From contig JAFEUB010001482.1 of NCBI GenBank assembly GCA_024529925.1, positions 418,501-482,500 on the forward strand: DNA of 64,000 nucleotides. Reading direction: 5' to 3'. Below the pieces are notes generated by a model that saw only the letters and a program-made list of their open reading frames with translations, did not search any database and had not been told where the DNA came from. Positions 53,410-64,000 of this stretch are shown here, piece after piece. Source of the DNA: Ophthalmolycus amberensis (Eukaryota; Chordata; Actinopteri; Perciformes; Zoarcidae). Each line of letters opens with the position of its first letter. The stretch's first letter is position 1. Made by a program: the position numbers and the translations under genes.

Positions 53410-54050
53410 GTTGTCTCAGTTCCAACAGGGTTCTTAGGGTTCGTTCCTGGACCTTTTGGGGTTCTTGCGGTGTGCGCCTCATCTTCTGATCTTGGATGTT
53501 TGGTTCCTGGGTTCTTAAGGTGTTAGGATTTGTACCTGGACCTTTGAAGTTTGGAAAGTGTGCTCCTCATCTTCTGGGGGTCTTGGATTTTTGGTTGTAG
53601 GTTCTAAAGCTTTTAGGATTTGTACCTGGACATTCGAGGTTCTTAAAGTGTGTTCCTCATCTTCTGGGGATCTTGGATTTTTGGTTCCTAGGTTCTAATG
53701 GTTTTAGGGTTTGTCCCTGGACCTTTGGGGTTCTTAAAGTGTGTTCCTCATCTTCTGGGGATCTTGGGTGTTAGTTCCCTGGGTTCTAAAGGTCTTAGAT
53801 CTTGTCCCTGGCCTTCTTTTGCATCATTCCTCATCTTTTATGGACTCTGATTTGGTTGTGAGGCCTCTTATGTTTCTTGGTTTTGTCTGTCTGAACTTCT
53901 AAGGGTCTAAGAGTCTGTTCCTCATCTTGCAGGGCTCTGTGATTATGTTGCAAGGCTTCTGGGGCCCTACAAGAGCGTGAGGATTAATTTCCTGATCATC
54001 TGGGGTTCTTGGAGTTCACTCCTGGTCCGTTAGGGTTGTTTGGGTTCAAC
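53410..54050 (+). repeat. Degenerate ~90-bp tandem repeat
   Basis: The anchor CCTCAT recurs at 53477, 53565, 53655, 53746, 53829 and 53920, that is every 83-91 bases. Between anchors the same phrases recur in order: CTTCTGGGGATCTTGG, GGTTCTAA, TTTAGG, TTTGTCCCTGGACCTTTGGGG and TTCTTAAAGTGTG. About seven copies can be followed; the central ones are best preserved, and the last decay into single sequence. Confidence 0.85.
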
Positions 54051-54404
54051 TTAGCTTCCACAGGCACAAGTGATTCGATTTTCCAGCATTTTGTGTTGGA
54101 GACGCCTAAATTAGGAGAAAAACAGACTCTCTGATCCCTGTGTAAATGCTGCCAAAGACTGGGGAGGTTAGCTTGGCCGTTTTCCACCCTCTCTCGCTCT
54201 CTTTCTCTGTCTTTAACGTTGGAAGGGGGCGGATTGCCGGGGCCCCCTTCACAGCGTGCACTTGAAAGACGGGCGGTCATGAAAGAGGCCATCGACTTTT
54301 CCGCGGACTTCAAAGAGGAGGCTTTTTTCATCCCGTCTCCTCTCTGGGTATCTGGTCTGGGGTCTGCTCTTGGCCAGACCTGTGGGCTTTAGGGGGCATT
54401 CAAA

Positions 54405-54431
54405 GGGGGGGGGGGGGGGGGGGGGGGGGGG
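54405..54431 (+). repeat. Poly-G tract of 27 bases
   Basis: An uninterrupted G run inside the presumed onecut 3' UTR; one of 19 G runs of 11 or more on this strand in the window. Confidence 0.95.
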
Positions 54432-56794
54432 TTCAGAGAGGAGGCTGAATCATCCAGAATGAGGATGGTGGTGTGTGTGTTTGTGTGTGTGTGTGTAGGA
54501 GAGGTGGGAGAGGGGGTGCTGTTCGAGGAAAAGGAGGTGTTAGAGTAGTGGGGCATAGAGCTGAATTAAACTTTAATGAGCAACAATTGTAAGCATGCTG
54601 AGAGCAAAGGGGGGCGATGGTGGGGGTGTGCGGTGGAGTCTGTACAGGGGGGGAAATGAAAAAAATAAAAGAGCTTTGAGGCTCCTCTGCCGACCCCCTG
54701 CACGCCACTGTCATCGTATCAAAGCGGAGGTGACACCTTTCAGGTTTCTCTTTGTCTCTCTGACTGGGAGCCTAAAATGGAGACAGAGCTTTTTGTATTG
54801 AGCCACCTTCTGCTCCGTGTCAAGCGGGGAAGCTCTTCCCTCTCTGTACAGACGGGAGGCGGAGAGAGAGGGAGGAGTGAATCAGCATCGCCCCCTGGTG
54901 GCTCTTGTAGGAACTGGACCCTAAAAAAACAAGTCTGGCAGCAGAGGCCATTGGAAGAGCAATTCTGAGGGGAGCGTTAAATAATGAAATAGCAGAACTG
55001 AAAGCTAATGTTTACTTTCAGAATAAAAAAGACAAAAAAAGACCAAAAAAACAAAAAAATCTCTTTTTTTTTGAAAATGTTTAAACCAAAAACAAACAAC
55101 AACAACCAAAGATTGATGGGTGACTGCTGAATGGTGATGTATCATGGGTTAGCAGTTCCCTATCAGAGCTATCGTAGCACTCAGAGGATTCAAAAAAGCA
55201 CCAGTGGGGTTCCGCGTGCTGATTATTTATGTTGCATAAAACAGTATTATGTTGAGCTGGAACTGAGAAACTGACATGAGGCAGTGTCTTCAGATGGAAG
55301 TCTTTTGACTCTGTAAACCCCAATGTTACCACCCCCCCCCCCCATGTGTACATGAAGACTTTACCCATCTACCTCAACTGTGTGAGATGTTGTGTGGCAA
55401 AGATATTCCTTAACCAAAGAATCCATCCTGTCAGGGTGTCTGTCTATCTATCTATCTATCTATCTAGTCTGTCCATCCGTCTCTTCTTCATGCCTTTTAC
55501 TCCAAACCAAATGTGCTGGAATCAATCCGTAACAGGAGCCGAACAAGGCCCCCGTCCAGCCGAAGCTTAAGTCCAGTATGCTAGAGTGTCCCATCGATAC
55601 ATGTTCTGTATATAAATAAAATCATTCTCAAGACCAAAAAAAAGAAGGGAGGTGACAATCCAAGCAAGGAGGATCTTGCTGTAATCAACGTTGCCTATTC
55701 CTTGTTTTTTTTTCTCCGAAAACTAGAATCATGTGACTTGCTGTAACAGAAAAGCCCAAAAATCAAGCTCTCATCCAAAAAATAAAAAAGGTCGGAGGAG
55801 ACAGAAGCTATTTTTCCACATTTGTAAGCCACCCCTTCAAACCCCTGTTTTTTCCAAAATGTTTAGTGTAGTTGAAATACTGTTCGATCCCACTGTTGTA
55901 AGTAGGAATTAATTAAATCCATACAAAAAGCTTTAAACGGGGACGAGTTGAGGGAAATATTATATTTGACTGAGTCTGAGTTTCCTCAGCTCGGACTCGA
56001 CCCACCATGCTTTATCGTGCCATTCTTGTCCATGTGTTAGACTTACTAATGAATGTGGCTAACCAACCAAAGGCTTTGAAAAAAAAAAGATACACAACAC
56101 TTTAAACGTCAATCATGGTGGGACATTTTGTATCAACAACTAAAGAAAATCCCTTTGAATACCTCATGTGAAAATTGTTTGTTGTGATGTTGCACTAAAA
56201 AAATAAAAATGACTCATTTGTAACCCAACACTGCTCTTCTTGACTTTATTCTGACCTTACTTGAGTTGTTCGCATCTCTGGGTTTCTAAAGGCCGAGGCT
56301 GACAAAAATAGTTTGAAAATGTTGCTCTCCAGTGTACGCCTACTTTGCAGTCTTCAACTGTACTTTTAAATTACATTATGATCATCCAATAAAATTGCAG
56401 GAAATCACCCTAATCAACCCAGATATTGCCGTTGAAGTTGACCCTATTGCATGGCAAATGTACAGTGTTTAATATCGGCTTCTTTCAGCTCTATGATGCT
56501 TTATGAAAACAGTTTATATTCGCTACAGTGTAACGTAAATATTCTGGTCCTGTGTTTGAATTTCTTTCGGATTTTTGTCACATATTTGGTCGTTTTGGAA
56601 GGATTCAGAAGTTCTGTGAGTTTAAACAATGCTTAAACATAACCAGGGTGGAAACAGCAGCATTTAAGAGATTAAAAGGAGTCGATGTCTTCCAGGATGA
56701 AGAGGCCTTTCAGAGTTTAGACAGTAAATCTGTCAGTCAATAGGCCTATATTGATATATATACACACATATTACTGATGTTATTTTGTTAGCAG

Positions 56795-57145
56795 CTTTTA
56801 CAGAAATAGTTCAATACATTCTGATTAACTTTTCTAAAAGTCACTAGGTATTAAAGTTAAAGGCAGCAGCCAGTTAGCTTAGCATACAGAAGGGAAACCT
56901 GGCTCTGTCTATTTGTAAAACCACGACTTGGCGTTTTTACATTTCAGCTTTTAGTGCGAGTTAAACAAATGAGACATGTTATGTAGCGAGCTTTAGGTGG
57001 TGGCTGAAAGGTGAATTATGTTAGCTAACCTAGCTTAGCTAACCAGCAGCTGGCTGTAGCGTCATATTTAATGGACAGGTACAGTATAATCTATCGTCTC
57101 AACTTAAAAAAAAACAAATATGATTAAAATGTTTCACTATTCCTC
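56795..57145 (+). repeat. Dispersed fish repeat (CAGTTAGCTTAGC family)
   Basis: The order AGCCAGTTAGCTTAGCATA, GGAAACCTGGCTCTGTC, TTTCAGCTTTTAGTGCGAGTT, GAGCTTTAGGTGGTGG, TTAGCTTAGCTAAC, GGCTGTAGCGTCATATTTA and CACTATTCCTCTT matches a repeat I know as common in percomorph intergenic DNA and UTRs. Confidence 0.6.
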
Positions 57146-57229
57146 TTGAGGACTCTTTGGTAAAGTAGGTTAATGTTTGATGAGAGCATCAGTAAAATAA
57201 AAAATCTACCAAAAAGCATTTCTCAGCAT

Positions 57230-57520
57230 TTTCCCCGACCGGACAACGCCTTGGTAGAGACCTGTCAATCACCGTGTAGCCCCGCCCCTAAAGCACACCC
57301 TGCTTTATAGTCTGTTTGACTCTAAATGGACCATAATGTACTAAATGAACATCATGCTGTATTGAAGAAGACTTGAAACTAGAGATTGAGACCATGAACT
57401 CATGTTTACAATGTTTACTGAGGTAATAAATCAAGAGAGAAGTAGAGTCATTTTCTCATAGACTTCTATACAACCAGAGGAGTCGCCCCCTGGTGGTCAG
57501 TAGAGAGAATGAAAGTTTAA
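57230..57520 (+). repeat. Dispersed fish repeat copy B, longer form
   Basis: It includes a head not present in copy A (GACCTGTCAATCACCGTGTAG, then GCCCCGCCCC and GGACCATAATGTAC) followed by 57358-57511, nearly identical to 13801-13954. The element ends 80 bases before the poly(A) signal of the cathepsin gene. Confidence 0.75.
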
Positions 57521-57599
57521 GGCAGTTCCTTAAATTTGCCTCCTGGTCAGGAAACATGAAATTTACTGAAAGCTCGAGATTACAGAGTACAAATGTATC

Positions 57600-57862
57600 T
57601 TTATTACAGATTCAAAACCCACACATACATCGAGTTGGATGCAAACAAACACACAGTTAAGACAACTACAATAACTATAATGTTTAAAGATTTGCCATCC
57701 TTGGCTTTTGTCATAAAAAGGTTCATTAAAAAGGAGTTTTAAAAACAACATGAAGAAAAATGGTTTAATCAACGTGGAATTAAAGTGTGAATATACTGTA
57801 GCCTCTACATAAAAGAGAAGGGAAGTGAATCTGCAACAGATTCAGTTCAGTTCCCTCTGCAG
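57600..57862 (-). other. Cathepsin gene 3' UTR with poly(A) signal
   Basis: After the stop codon (57863-57865, minus strand) a canonical AATAAA, seen as TTTATT at 57600-57605, lies about 260 bases downstream. Confidence 0.6.
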
Positions 57863-60800
57863 CTACATGGTGGGGTAGCAGCAATACTCAGCGATGCCAC
57901 ACTGGTTCCTCTTGTTGCGAGCCATCCGGATGTAGCCCTGGTCTCCAAATTTAGTGTTCCAACTGGACGCAAAGAGCAGAGAAAAATCAGATGTAAATAA
58001 AGGGACTAACACAAGTGTTACGCTGATACTGACTCATTCGTAAAGATCCTTGTTAAGTGATGAGAATATATATATATATAGCTTAGCATGCACTATTCTC
58101 AGTGTTATGATTAGCATTAGCTAAAGTGTTAATATGGATAGGGGGGAATATTCTGAGAAATGATCTTGAATGTTTTCATCATTTTAATTAAACGATTGTT
58201 TTATCAGTTAAGTGGAACAAAACGTGCCACAGATGTTCAGGCTTCAGGTCTTCTCCAGTGTGTTGCGACGTCCTAAACGCCACATTTATATGGTCGACCC
58301 CGCCCACCGTTTCACAGCTGCATGTCCTCAGTCATTAGAGAGAACAGGTGAGCGTCGTAATCAACATCCAGGGTAAGATGCAAAGTAATTTAAACATTAT
58401 TTTAAAAGGGTAATGCTGCTAATTAGTGTCACAAGATACGATAGAAACTTATAATATAAAACCCAGTGAATCTATGAAAAATAATCCACTTAAAAATAAT
58501 AAAATAATGTTGTCACCACTTAACCTCTTCATTAAAGGGCCAATCTCCCTGTTTGTACATCTGCAGAAACACTAAGAGGAGAAACAGATGAAGGAACACT
58601 GTGTGGTGAGAGGAAGCTAACAGGCAGCAGGTTGGGATGTTTATCATGCAATAAATGAGGAGAATGAAACTCCCTTCTTCTCAGTTTACACACATGATTT
58701 CGATTTAGACCAACCTTGTAGTCTGAGCTGAGGGTTACGTGAGAGGCAGGTTTTTGTGGAGTTTTTAAGTCAACCACTAAACTCATGTCAGCAAAATACC
58801 CAAAGTCATTTCCTGTTTCCCTTCCCCTTCACCACACAGGGAACCAGTTGGGGGAGGGACATATAGAAGCTACACATGAGCTCAGAATGCATGTATATTT
58901 GTTGGTGTATGTATGTTTGTATGTATGGGGAAGTATAAAATGTCCCACCTGTTCTTTACCAGCCAGTAGTCCCCTTCCTTCAGTGTGCCGTAGCCCACCG
59001 CTAACACGCCGTGGTTCACTGTCTGGGAGCAGCTCGCGTCATTGTACACTCCTGAAATGGCAGGTTTCAAAATAAAAAACAAATCCATCAATTATAATCA
59101 CATCTGTTATTTTTTAGAAACATTTAAGATGGGAATTTCTAGTATACTTTAAAAAAAATGTGCCCATATTCTAATGTTTTGAAAATTGACAGAAGTATAT
59201 TTAAAAAGACAAATGAAGAATAAATTGTCTTATTATTGATTCTGGTGAGGGACTCAGTGTCTTTAATGAGTAGTTTAATATAAGGCTGTAATGCAGTGTT
59301 TTACTGCCCCAACTGGATAACATTGAGCTGTTCCGCACCTTTAACTACTCAACAGTGATTCCTGGAGCACATCTGTACATCAATGCAAAAGTTAAACCAC
59401 TTTCCACCAGCATAAACACGATGTTCAGGGAGTGTTTAGCTCGAAATTTCCACATAAATAAAGGACAAACCCCCCACCCGGTTCCAAACATGTCTGGATC
59501 TTTCTGCATCCAAGTCACATTAGTAAAGATGAGAGTGATGATGTGTAACGTACCGCTCCTGTAGAAGGCGAATGTGGGCCGTGTGGCGTCAATCGCCACT
59601 GAAATGGGTCCAATGGTGGCGATCGCCTCCTTCAGAGCCCCCTCGTCTCCTTTAGGCAGGAAGCTGTAACTGGAGCAGTTGGCGGCGCGGGACGCGGCCT
59701 TGTAGAGGCACCGCTGTGACTGAAGGGAGAGGACGCACCGGGGTTAAAACTGAGGATCCACACTGTGTGAGATATACCCGACGGTCTGAAAGGAAGCAAT
59801 GGGATGAAATGAACTGACCAACTGATGACGTCCATGTATGTAACATGTAACTTTTTTCTCAGCAATTAAGCTCCAGAAGGCGAGGCAGGAAATTAAGAGA
59901 ATATTTCACATCACAGAGACATTTGATGTTTGTTTTGGGTGAATTGGAGCCACAACACCTCCGCGAGACTGCAGCAGTCTGTCGGATCGGCTCACAACTG
60001 CCCTCCTCCTCCTCCTCCTCCTCCTCCTCCTCCTCCTCCACACAAACGCCAACAACAGCGAAACCAGATGAAGCCCGGAGGACAAACACGTTGTCCGCTC
60101 CGATTAATTTATTGTTGCTCCAAAGAGACATTAACGGCGGACCACAGACAAGTGAGGAGAGTGTTGCAGTCCACAGCCTGGAGGGTCGGACTTAACTTCT
60201 TGTACACCCACGTTGTTGTCTCACACGGGGATTCGTTAACTGTAAACCTGAGTTTGTGCTGGGTTTCCTATACGTTTCCACTAAAAGAGGAACACCATGC
60301 CGGTCTCAACTCTGTCCTCAATTTCCTGATTCATTCTTGGGCCTTCGTAAGAGACAATCAGGGAAGCACCATGAACTATTGCAATAAACGCTTTCTATTA
60401 TAGATACAAATGCTGTTTTTTTGGAAAAAGGGAATTAAAGCAATGCTTTTATCAGCGACTGACTATTATTAATCAATGATTATTTTATATGTATGCAAGT
60501 TCGTCTTCTTTGAAAATGAAAGATTCAGAGCATCATGCTGCGTTATGATGTGTCTCTAATTGGGGGTTCCCCCACACATCATTGCAGTTTGTCATTAGCT
60601 CATATTACACACACCGCTTCCTGTTTTATTTTCTCCACTGACGCCAAAAACAGAAGTTGCAACCTTCGTCATGCGGACTAATTATGTAAGTCATTCCCAG
60701 CAGCTGCACCGTGTTTGGTGGAAGTGCTTTTAACAGCTGTTGCACCGTCATCTTCTGAGCTTCAGAGTCACTTTAAACTAGATTATTTTATAAGATTATA

Positions 60801-62539
60801 ATAAAAATGTGCTGTTACTGAACACTGTTCATTGATTGGTTGATGTAATTTGTTAATTTGTTCCTCGTCTCTTTTATGTGTGAAATGTTAAGTTTTAAGT
60901 CTGTCGTTTGTTCTTTTGTGTGAAACTTTTAATGCTTCCTTCTTGGCCAGAGATTTTGAATCTCAATGGGAATTATTCCTGGAAAAATAAAGGTTAACAA
61001 ACTAAGTATATTCAAAATATGCACAATTGTCACCTTTCATTTTTTCCATATTCCATCTACTCATAGTTTTCTTGATTTTGTTTGTTCGATAAGCAAATAG
61101 TGACGAATATATGAGAAGTTCCTGAGGTGTGAAGAAAAGTCTTCAAATGTCTTTCGTCCAACCGACGAACCAAAAAAATCGAATACATCAACTTTACTGT
61201 CATAGAACAAAACTAGGATCATATTCACATGTAAGAAGCTTAAAACATTAAAATGTACCATTTCTGCTTTCAAAAATTGACACGTTAAACACGCAGACAC
61301 AAAGACCTAAAACAAGTTATTAGTGTGTAACACAAACAAGATGTTATGCCTAAAGTATAATTATTGCCCTCGGAAACAAACTGACGACAAGTTCCATTTA
61401 CTAGCTTATGTTATCAGAAGAAAATATAATTTAAACGTTTAAAATTCAAGATCTTGTGATATGATTGAAAGCTCCAGAACAGCTACTTATTATATACATA
61501 GAAACACAAAGCTAACAACAACAAGTGCCTCTGCTACTTTACAACATTAGATATAAGTCATGACATGCAGAAGTAGTTTCACGCGCATTACACATTTTTA
61601 AACACGGCGTACTACACTAAGATACACTAAGACACATACTAAAATACTATACACATCGCTCAACTCCTCAAAACTAAAGCTTTTACAAGTGTTTTTTTAA
61701 TAAGAGATTCTGAATATTTTGGCCCTTTGTTTAAAAAGACCTCATCTTTGCTTCGTGTTGTTGTTCAAAACAGCTTTTTCTGTTCCTGAAACTCGCTTCC
61801 TGATCGCTTGAAAGTTGCTGCAAACTTCATCGCTTTTAAGAGAGCAACCTCACTTCCAGCTCATGAATGTAACGTCTTTTACCGCCTGCTTTGTTGGATC
61901 ATGCAGCATTCGCTCTCACGTTCTTCACCAGATTCTTCTAATCTCCTTAGTTCCTCAGAAGTCCTTCTAGGGACGGGTGTCGCAAATGTGAGAAATACAG
62001 ATGGGAAACTGATGCCAGAGAATTCCTCTCTGTACTGTTCATGTTCTTCCCTCTCACTTTCGATGCTGTTGTGCGACTTTGCTTGAGGAAAATGTGATTT
62101 AACAGTCAACTGCCACGGAGGTCATAAACATCATGGCTGAGGTTATTAACTTGGGTTTGTAGGTGCTTACGCGTGTGTATATTTGATCTGACCTTTTGTT
62201 TCTGTTTTTTTTAAATTCCTTTCCACGTTTCTTTTTCTTCCCAACGTTTAACGGGTCTTCCCAAATCCCCTCGATGCCTCTTTGAGCAGCAGGATTAAAG
62301 CAGTTACTCACCTGTTGTCCTCTGTACGGGTACGAAGCGTCCGAGTCGATGCCCTGGTTGTCGATGATGTACTGGAAGGCGTGGTGCATTAAGCCACCGT
62401 TGCAGCCGTGGTTGCCATATTTGCTCGAACAGTCCACCAGGTTTTGGGGGCTGAGGTCCACCAGCTTCCCGGTCGTCTTGGCTAACTGGCCCTCCAAGGC
62501 CCCTACGGTACTGAAGGCCCAGCAGGAGCCACAGGAACC
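57863..62539 (-). CDS. ctss: Cathepsin S-like cysteine protease, 3' exons only
   Basis: Four coding exons in frame on the minus strand: 62312-62539, 59554-59719, 58949-59051 and 57863-57962, together 597 nt, 198 aa plus stop. Papain-family cathepsins cut proteins in lysosomes; cathepsin S trims the invariant chain in antigen-presenting cells. All catalytic residues are visible: the Cys in GSCGSCWAFS (first exon here), the His in VNHGVLAVGYG and the Asn in KNSWNTKFG, the latter split by the last intron. KYGNHGCNGGLMHHAFQYII and GIDSDASYPY favour cathepsin S over K or L. The signal peptide, propeptide and about 20 residues of the mature N-terminus are missing; they must lie beyond the right edge, since no matching exon is found between 62540 and 64000. 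The C-terminus reads EYCCYPTM, with two adjacent cysteines where human CTSS has SFPSYPEI. Intact and probably active. Confidence 0.92.
60003..60039 (+). repeat. (CTC)n microsatellite
   Basis: About 12 CTC/TCC units; reads as poly-Ser, poly-Pro or poly-Glu in different frames, none of them part of a gene. Confidence 0.9.
61125..61290 (+). repeat. Copy of the GGGCGGCAACTA-family repeat
   Basis: The phrases AGTCTTCAAATGTCTTTCGTCC, ACTTTACTGTCATAGAACA and ATATTCACATGTAAGAAGCTTA follow the same order as in other teleost copies of this repeat. Confidence 0.55.
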
Positions 62540-63226
62540 CTGGATTTAAATGAGTGGTGTTACTGTGATGTTGTATACACACTGCACATTTTATTTTTCC
62601 TTCTTTATTATCTTCAAAGTCAGCTGAAACGCTTCACATTTCCATGTTTGGCAGCACAACGTGCGCTTGTAAAAGACGAAGCCAGCAGAGTTTAAGAGGT
62701 TAAAGAACTCTACTGACCGTGTTGGTCTATTATATCTCACATGTTGCACACAACAATATGAACGGCAAAATCAATACTTCTTCACATTGTAATGCAACTT
62801 TTTTTTAAGTAGCACACTTTTCTTATTAGTGACTTTTCACAACAAGATCTTAAGACTCGCAAGAAAAAAGTCACTATTTGATGATTATTTCGGGAAGTGA
62901 TTTATATTGGAGTCTTTTTGGTTTAATGCCTTTTGTCATCGTGTCGTCAACAAATTGTCTGTGCAACTTCAAGAAATGAAGCTTTGTGAAACAATCATGT
63001 AAATGTTATTCACATACTTTAGTTCATAATGTTGTTCCCCAAATATTGTACTTTTATTGTTCTTTTCAACAATAAACATTACATTTAAAATCAAATATCA
63101 AGTTGTGAGAACTGTCTGTGCCAACCTTCAAATGTCATTCCCCCTTTTTTATATCCTATTAGACAACCAGGTGACATTTATAAATTCTTGAGTTCTGGCC
63201 AAAAACGTCACAGTGACAAACGGACG
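62540..63226. other. Cathepsin intron, AT-rich part
   Basis: This is minus-strand intron upstream of the exon with the catalytic cysteine. I searched it for the preceding cathepsin exon (propeptide end and mature start, LPDSVDWR-like) and found none. Confidence 0.55.
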
Positions 63227-64000
63227 CACAATGACCACAAAGAGACGCAAAACAGGTGCAGAAACACAAAGAGACGCAAAACAACTACAAAGAGATGCAA
63301 AACAACTACAAAGGGACTGCAAAACAACTACAAAGAGACGCAAAACAACCACAAAGAGACGCAAAACAACTACAAAGAGACGCAAAACAACTACAAAGAG
63401 ACACAAAACAAGCCACAAAGACACACAAAACAACTAGAGACACCAAACAACTACAAAGAGACACAAAACAACTACAAAGACACACAAAACAACTACAAAG
63501 AGAAACAAAACAACTACAAAGAGACGCAAAACAACTACAAAGAGACACAGAACAACTAAAAAGAGACACAAAACAACTACAAAGAGACACAAAACAACTA
63601 CAAAGACACACAAAACAACTACAAAGACACACAAAACAACTACAGAGACACCAAACACCTACGAAGAGATGCAAAACAACTACAAAGAGACGCAAAACAA
63701 CTACAAAGAGACACAAAACAACCACAAAGAGACACAAAACAACTACAAAGAGACACAAAACAACTACAAAGAGACACAAAACAACTACAAAGAGACACAG
63801 AACAACTAAAAAGAGACACAAAACAACTACAAAGAGACACAAAACAACTACTAAGAGACACAAAACAACTACAAAGAGACACAAAACAACTACAAAGAGA
63901 CACAACAACTAAAAAGAGACACAAAACAACTACAAAGAGACACAAAACAACTACTAAGAGACACAAAACAACTACAAAGAGACACAAAACAACTACAAAG
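63227..64000 (+). repeat. 21-bp minisatellite, runs off the window
   Basis: The unit AAAACAACTACAAAGAGACRC (21 bases) repeats about 36 times with point changes (GACGC, GATGC and GACAC variants, CTAAAAAGA and CTACTAAGA variants) and a few indels. Because the unit is a multiple of three and lacks stops in several frames, it opens long spurious frames on both strands (KTTTKRH-type and VVVLCLF-type repeats). It lies in the presumed intron of the cathepsin gene and continues beyond the right edge. Confidence 0.95.

Larger units (their letters stand above)
51285..56207 (+). other. Probable onecut 3' UTR
   Basis: No other gene is visible between the onecut stop (51282-51284) and poly(A) signals AATAAA at 55615-55620 and 56202-56207, so a UTR of 4.3-4.9 kb is likely; ONECUT genes are known for long 3' UTRs. 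The stretch contains a tandem repeat of about 90 bp (53410-54050), a poly-G run (54405-54431), a CTCF-like core (54890-54901), a TCTA tetranucleotide run (55443-55466) and a poly-C run (55332-55343). The extent is inferred. Confidence 0.45.
56208..57599. other. Repeat-rich interval between onecut and the cathepsin gene
   Basis: The two flanking genes converge on this interval. From about 56795 to 57145 lies one recognisable fish repeat and from about 57230 to 57520 another. The short stretch before 56795 is AT-rich and shows nothing recognisable. Confidence 0.55.
59720..62311 (-). other. Cathepsin gene intron
   Basis: This 2.6-kb intron carries a CTC trinucleotide run (60003-60039) and a fragment of the dispersed repeat also seen at 48965-49225 (about 61125-61290). 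The DNA is otherwise AT-rich with no recognisable exon. Confidence 0.6.

Noticed and set aside
57863..62539. Cathepsin K or L as identity of the protease
   Set aside because: The KYGNHGCNGG and GIDSDASYPY segments and the lengths between motifs fit cathepsin S better; exact paralogue naming in fish remains open.
63188..63987. Long open frames on both strands with seven-residue repeats
   Set aside because: They follow from a 21-bp tandem repeat without stops; no family resemblance, and frames overlap on both strands.

Overview
The window is vertebrate nuclear DNA, almost certainly from a percomorph teleost. It has spliced genes with GT-AG introns, abundant (CA)n/(GT)n microsatellites, and several dispersed repeats that I recognise as common fish repeats. 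I see no bacterial, phage, CRISPR or plasmid features, and no tRNA or rRNA gene.

Five protein genes can be assembled exon by exon, with reading frames that join cleanly. (1) mcl1, minus strand, 3 coding exons, 2288-3549, 289 aa, an anti-apoptotic BCL-2 family protein. (2) ensa, minus strand, 3 coding exons, 7699-11438, 114 aa, an inhibitor of PP2A-B55. (3) hormad1, plus strand, 15 coding exons, 12315-16798, 365 aa, a meiotic chromosome-axis protein ending in its closure-motif-like tail. (4) A ONECUT (CUT plus homeodomain) transcription factor, plus strand, 2 coding exons, 43203-51284, 450 aa, diverged from ONECUT1, 2 and 3 and probably the fish onecut-like gene. (5) A cathepsin S-like cysteine protease, minus strand, its last 4 coding exons at 57863-62539; the 5' part lies beyond the right edge.

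Layout: 1-1460 has no assigned gene; 1.46-3.55 kb is mcl1; 4.58-11.44 kb is ensa with a long 3' UTR; 11.44-12.31 kb is a short head-to-head promoter interval shared by ensa and hormad1; 12.3-17.06 kb is hormad1; 17.06-42 kb is a gene desert of about 25 kb with many poly-G tracts, microsatellites and patches that look like regulatory DNA; 42-56.2 kb is the onecut gene with a 6.7-kb intron and a long 3' UTR holding a degenerate 90-bp minisatellite; 56.2-57.6 kb is repeat-rich; 57.6-64 kb is the cathepsin gene, with a 21-bp minisatellite from about 63.2 kb running off the window.

The genes do not form a pathway; they are a conserved neighbourhood. Human 1q21.3 carries MCL1, ENSA, GOLPH3L, HORMAD1, CTSS and CTSK in a row but no ONECUT gene. 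Human 15q21 carries BCL2L10, ARPP19 and ONECUT1, which are relatives of mcl1, ensa and this onecut gene. The window therefore looks like the 1q21 branch of an ancient duplicated block in which the fish kept a ONECUT copy that mammals lost. That, the convergent CTCF-like motifs around the onecut domain and the strand-biased poly-G tracts are the most interesting points. I found no new protein system.
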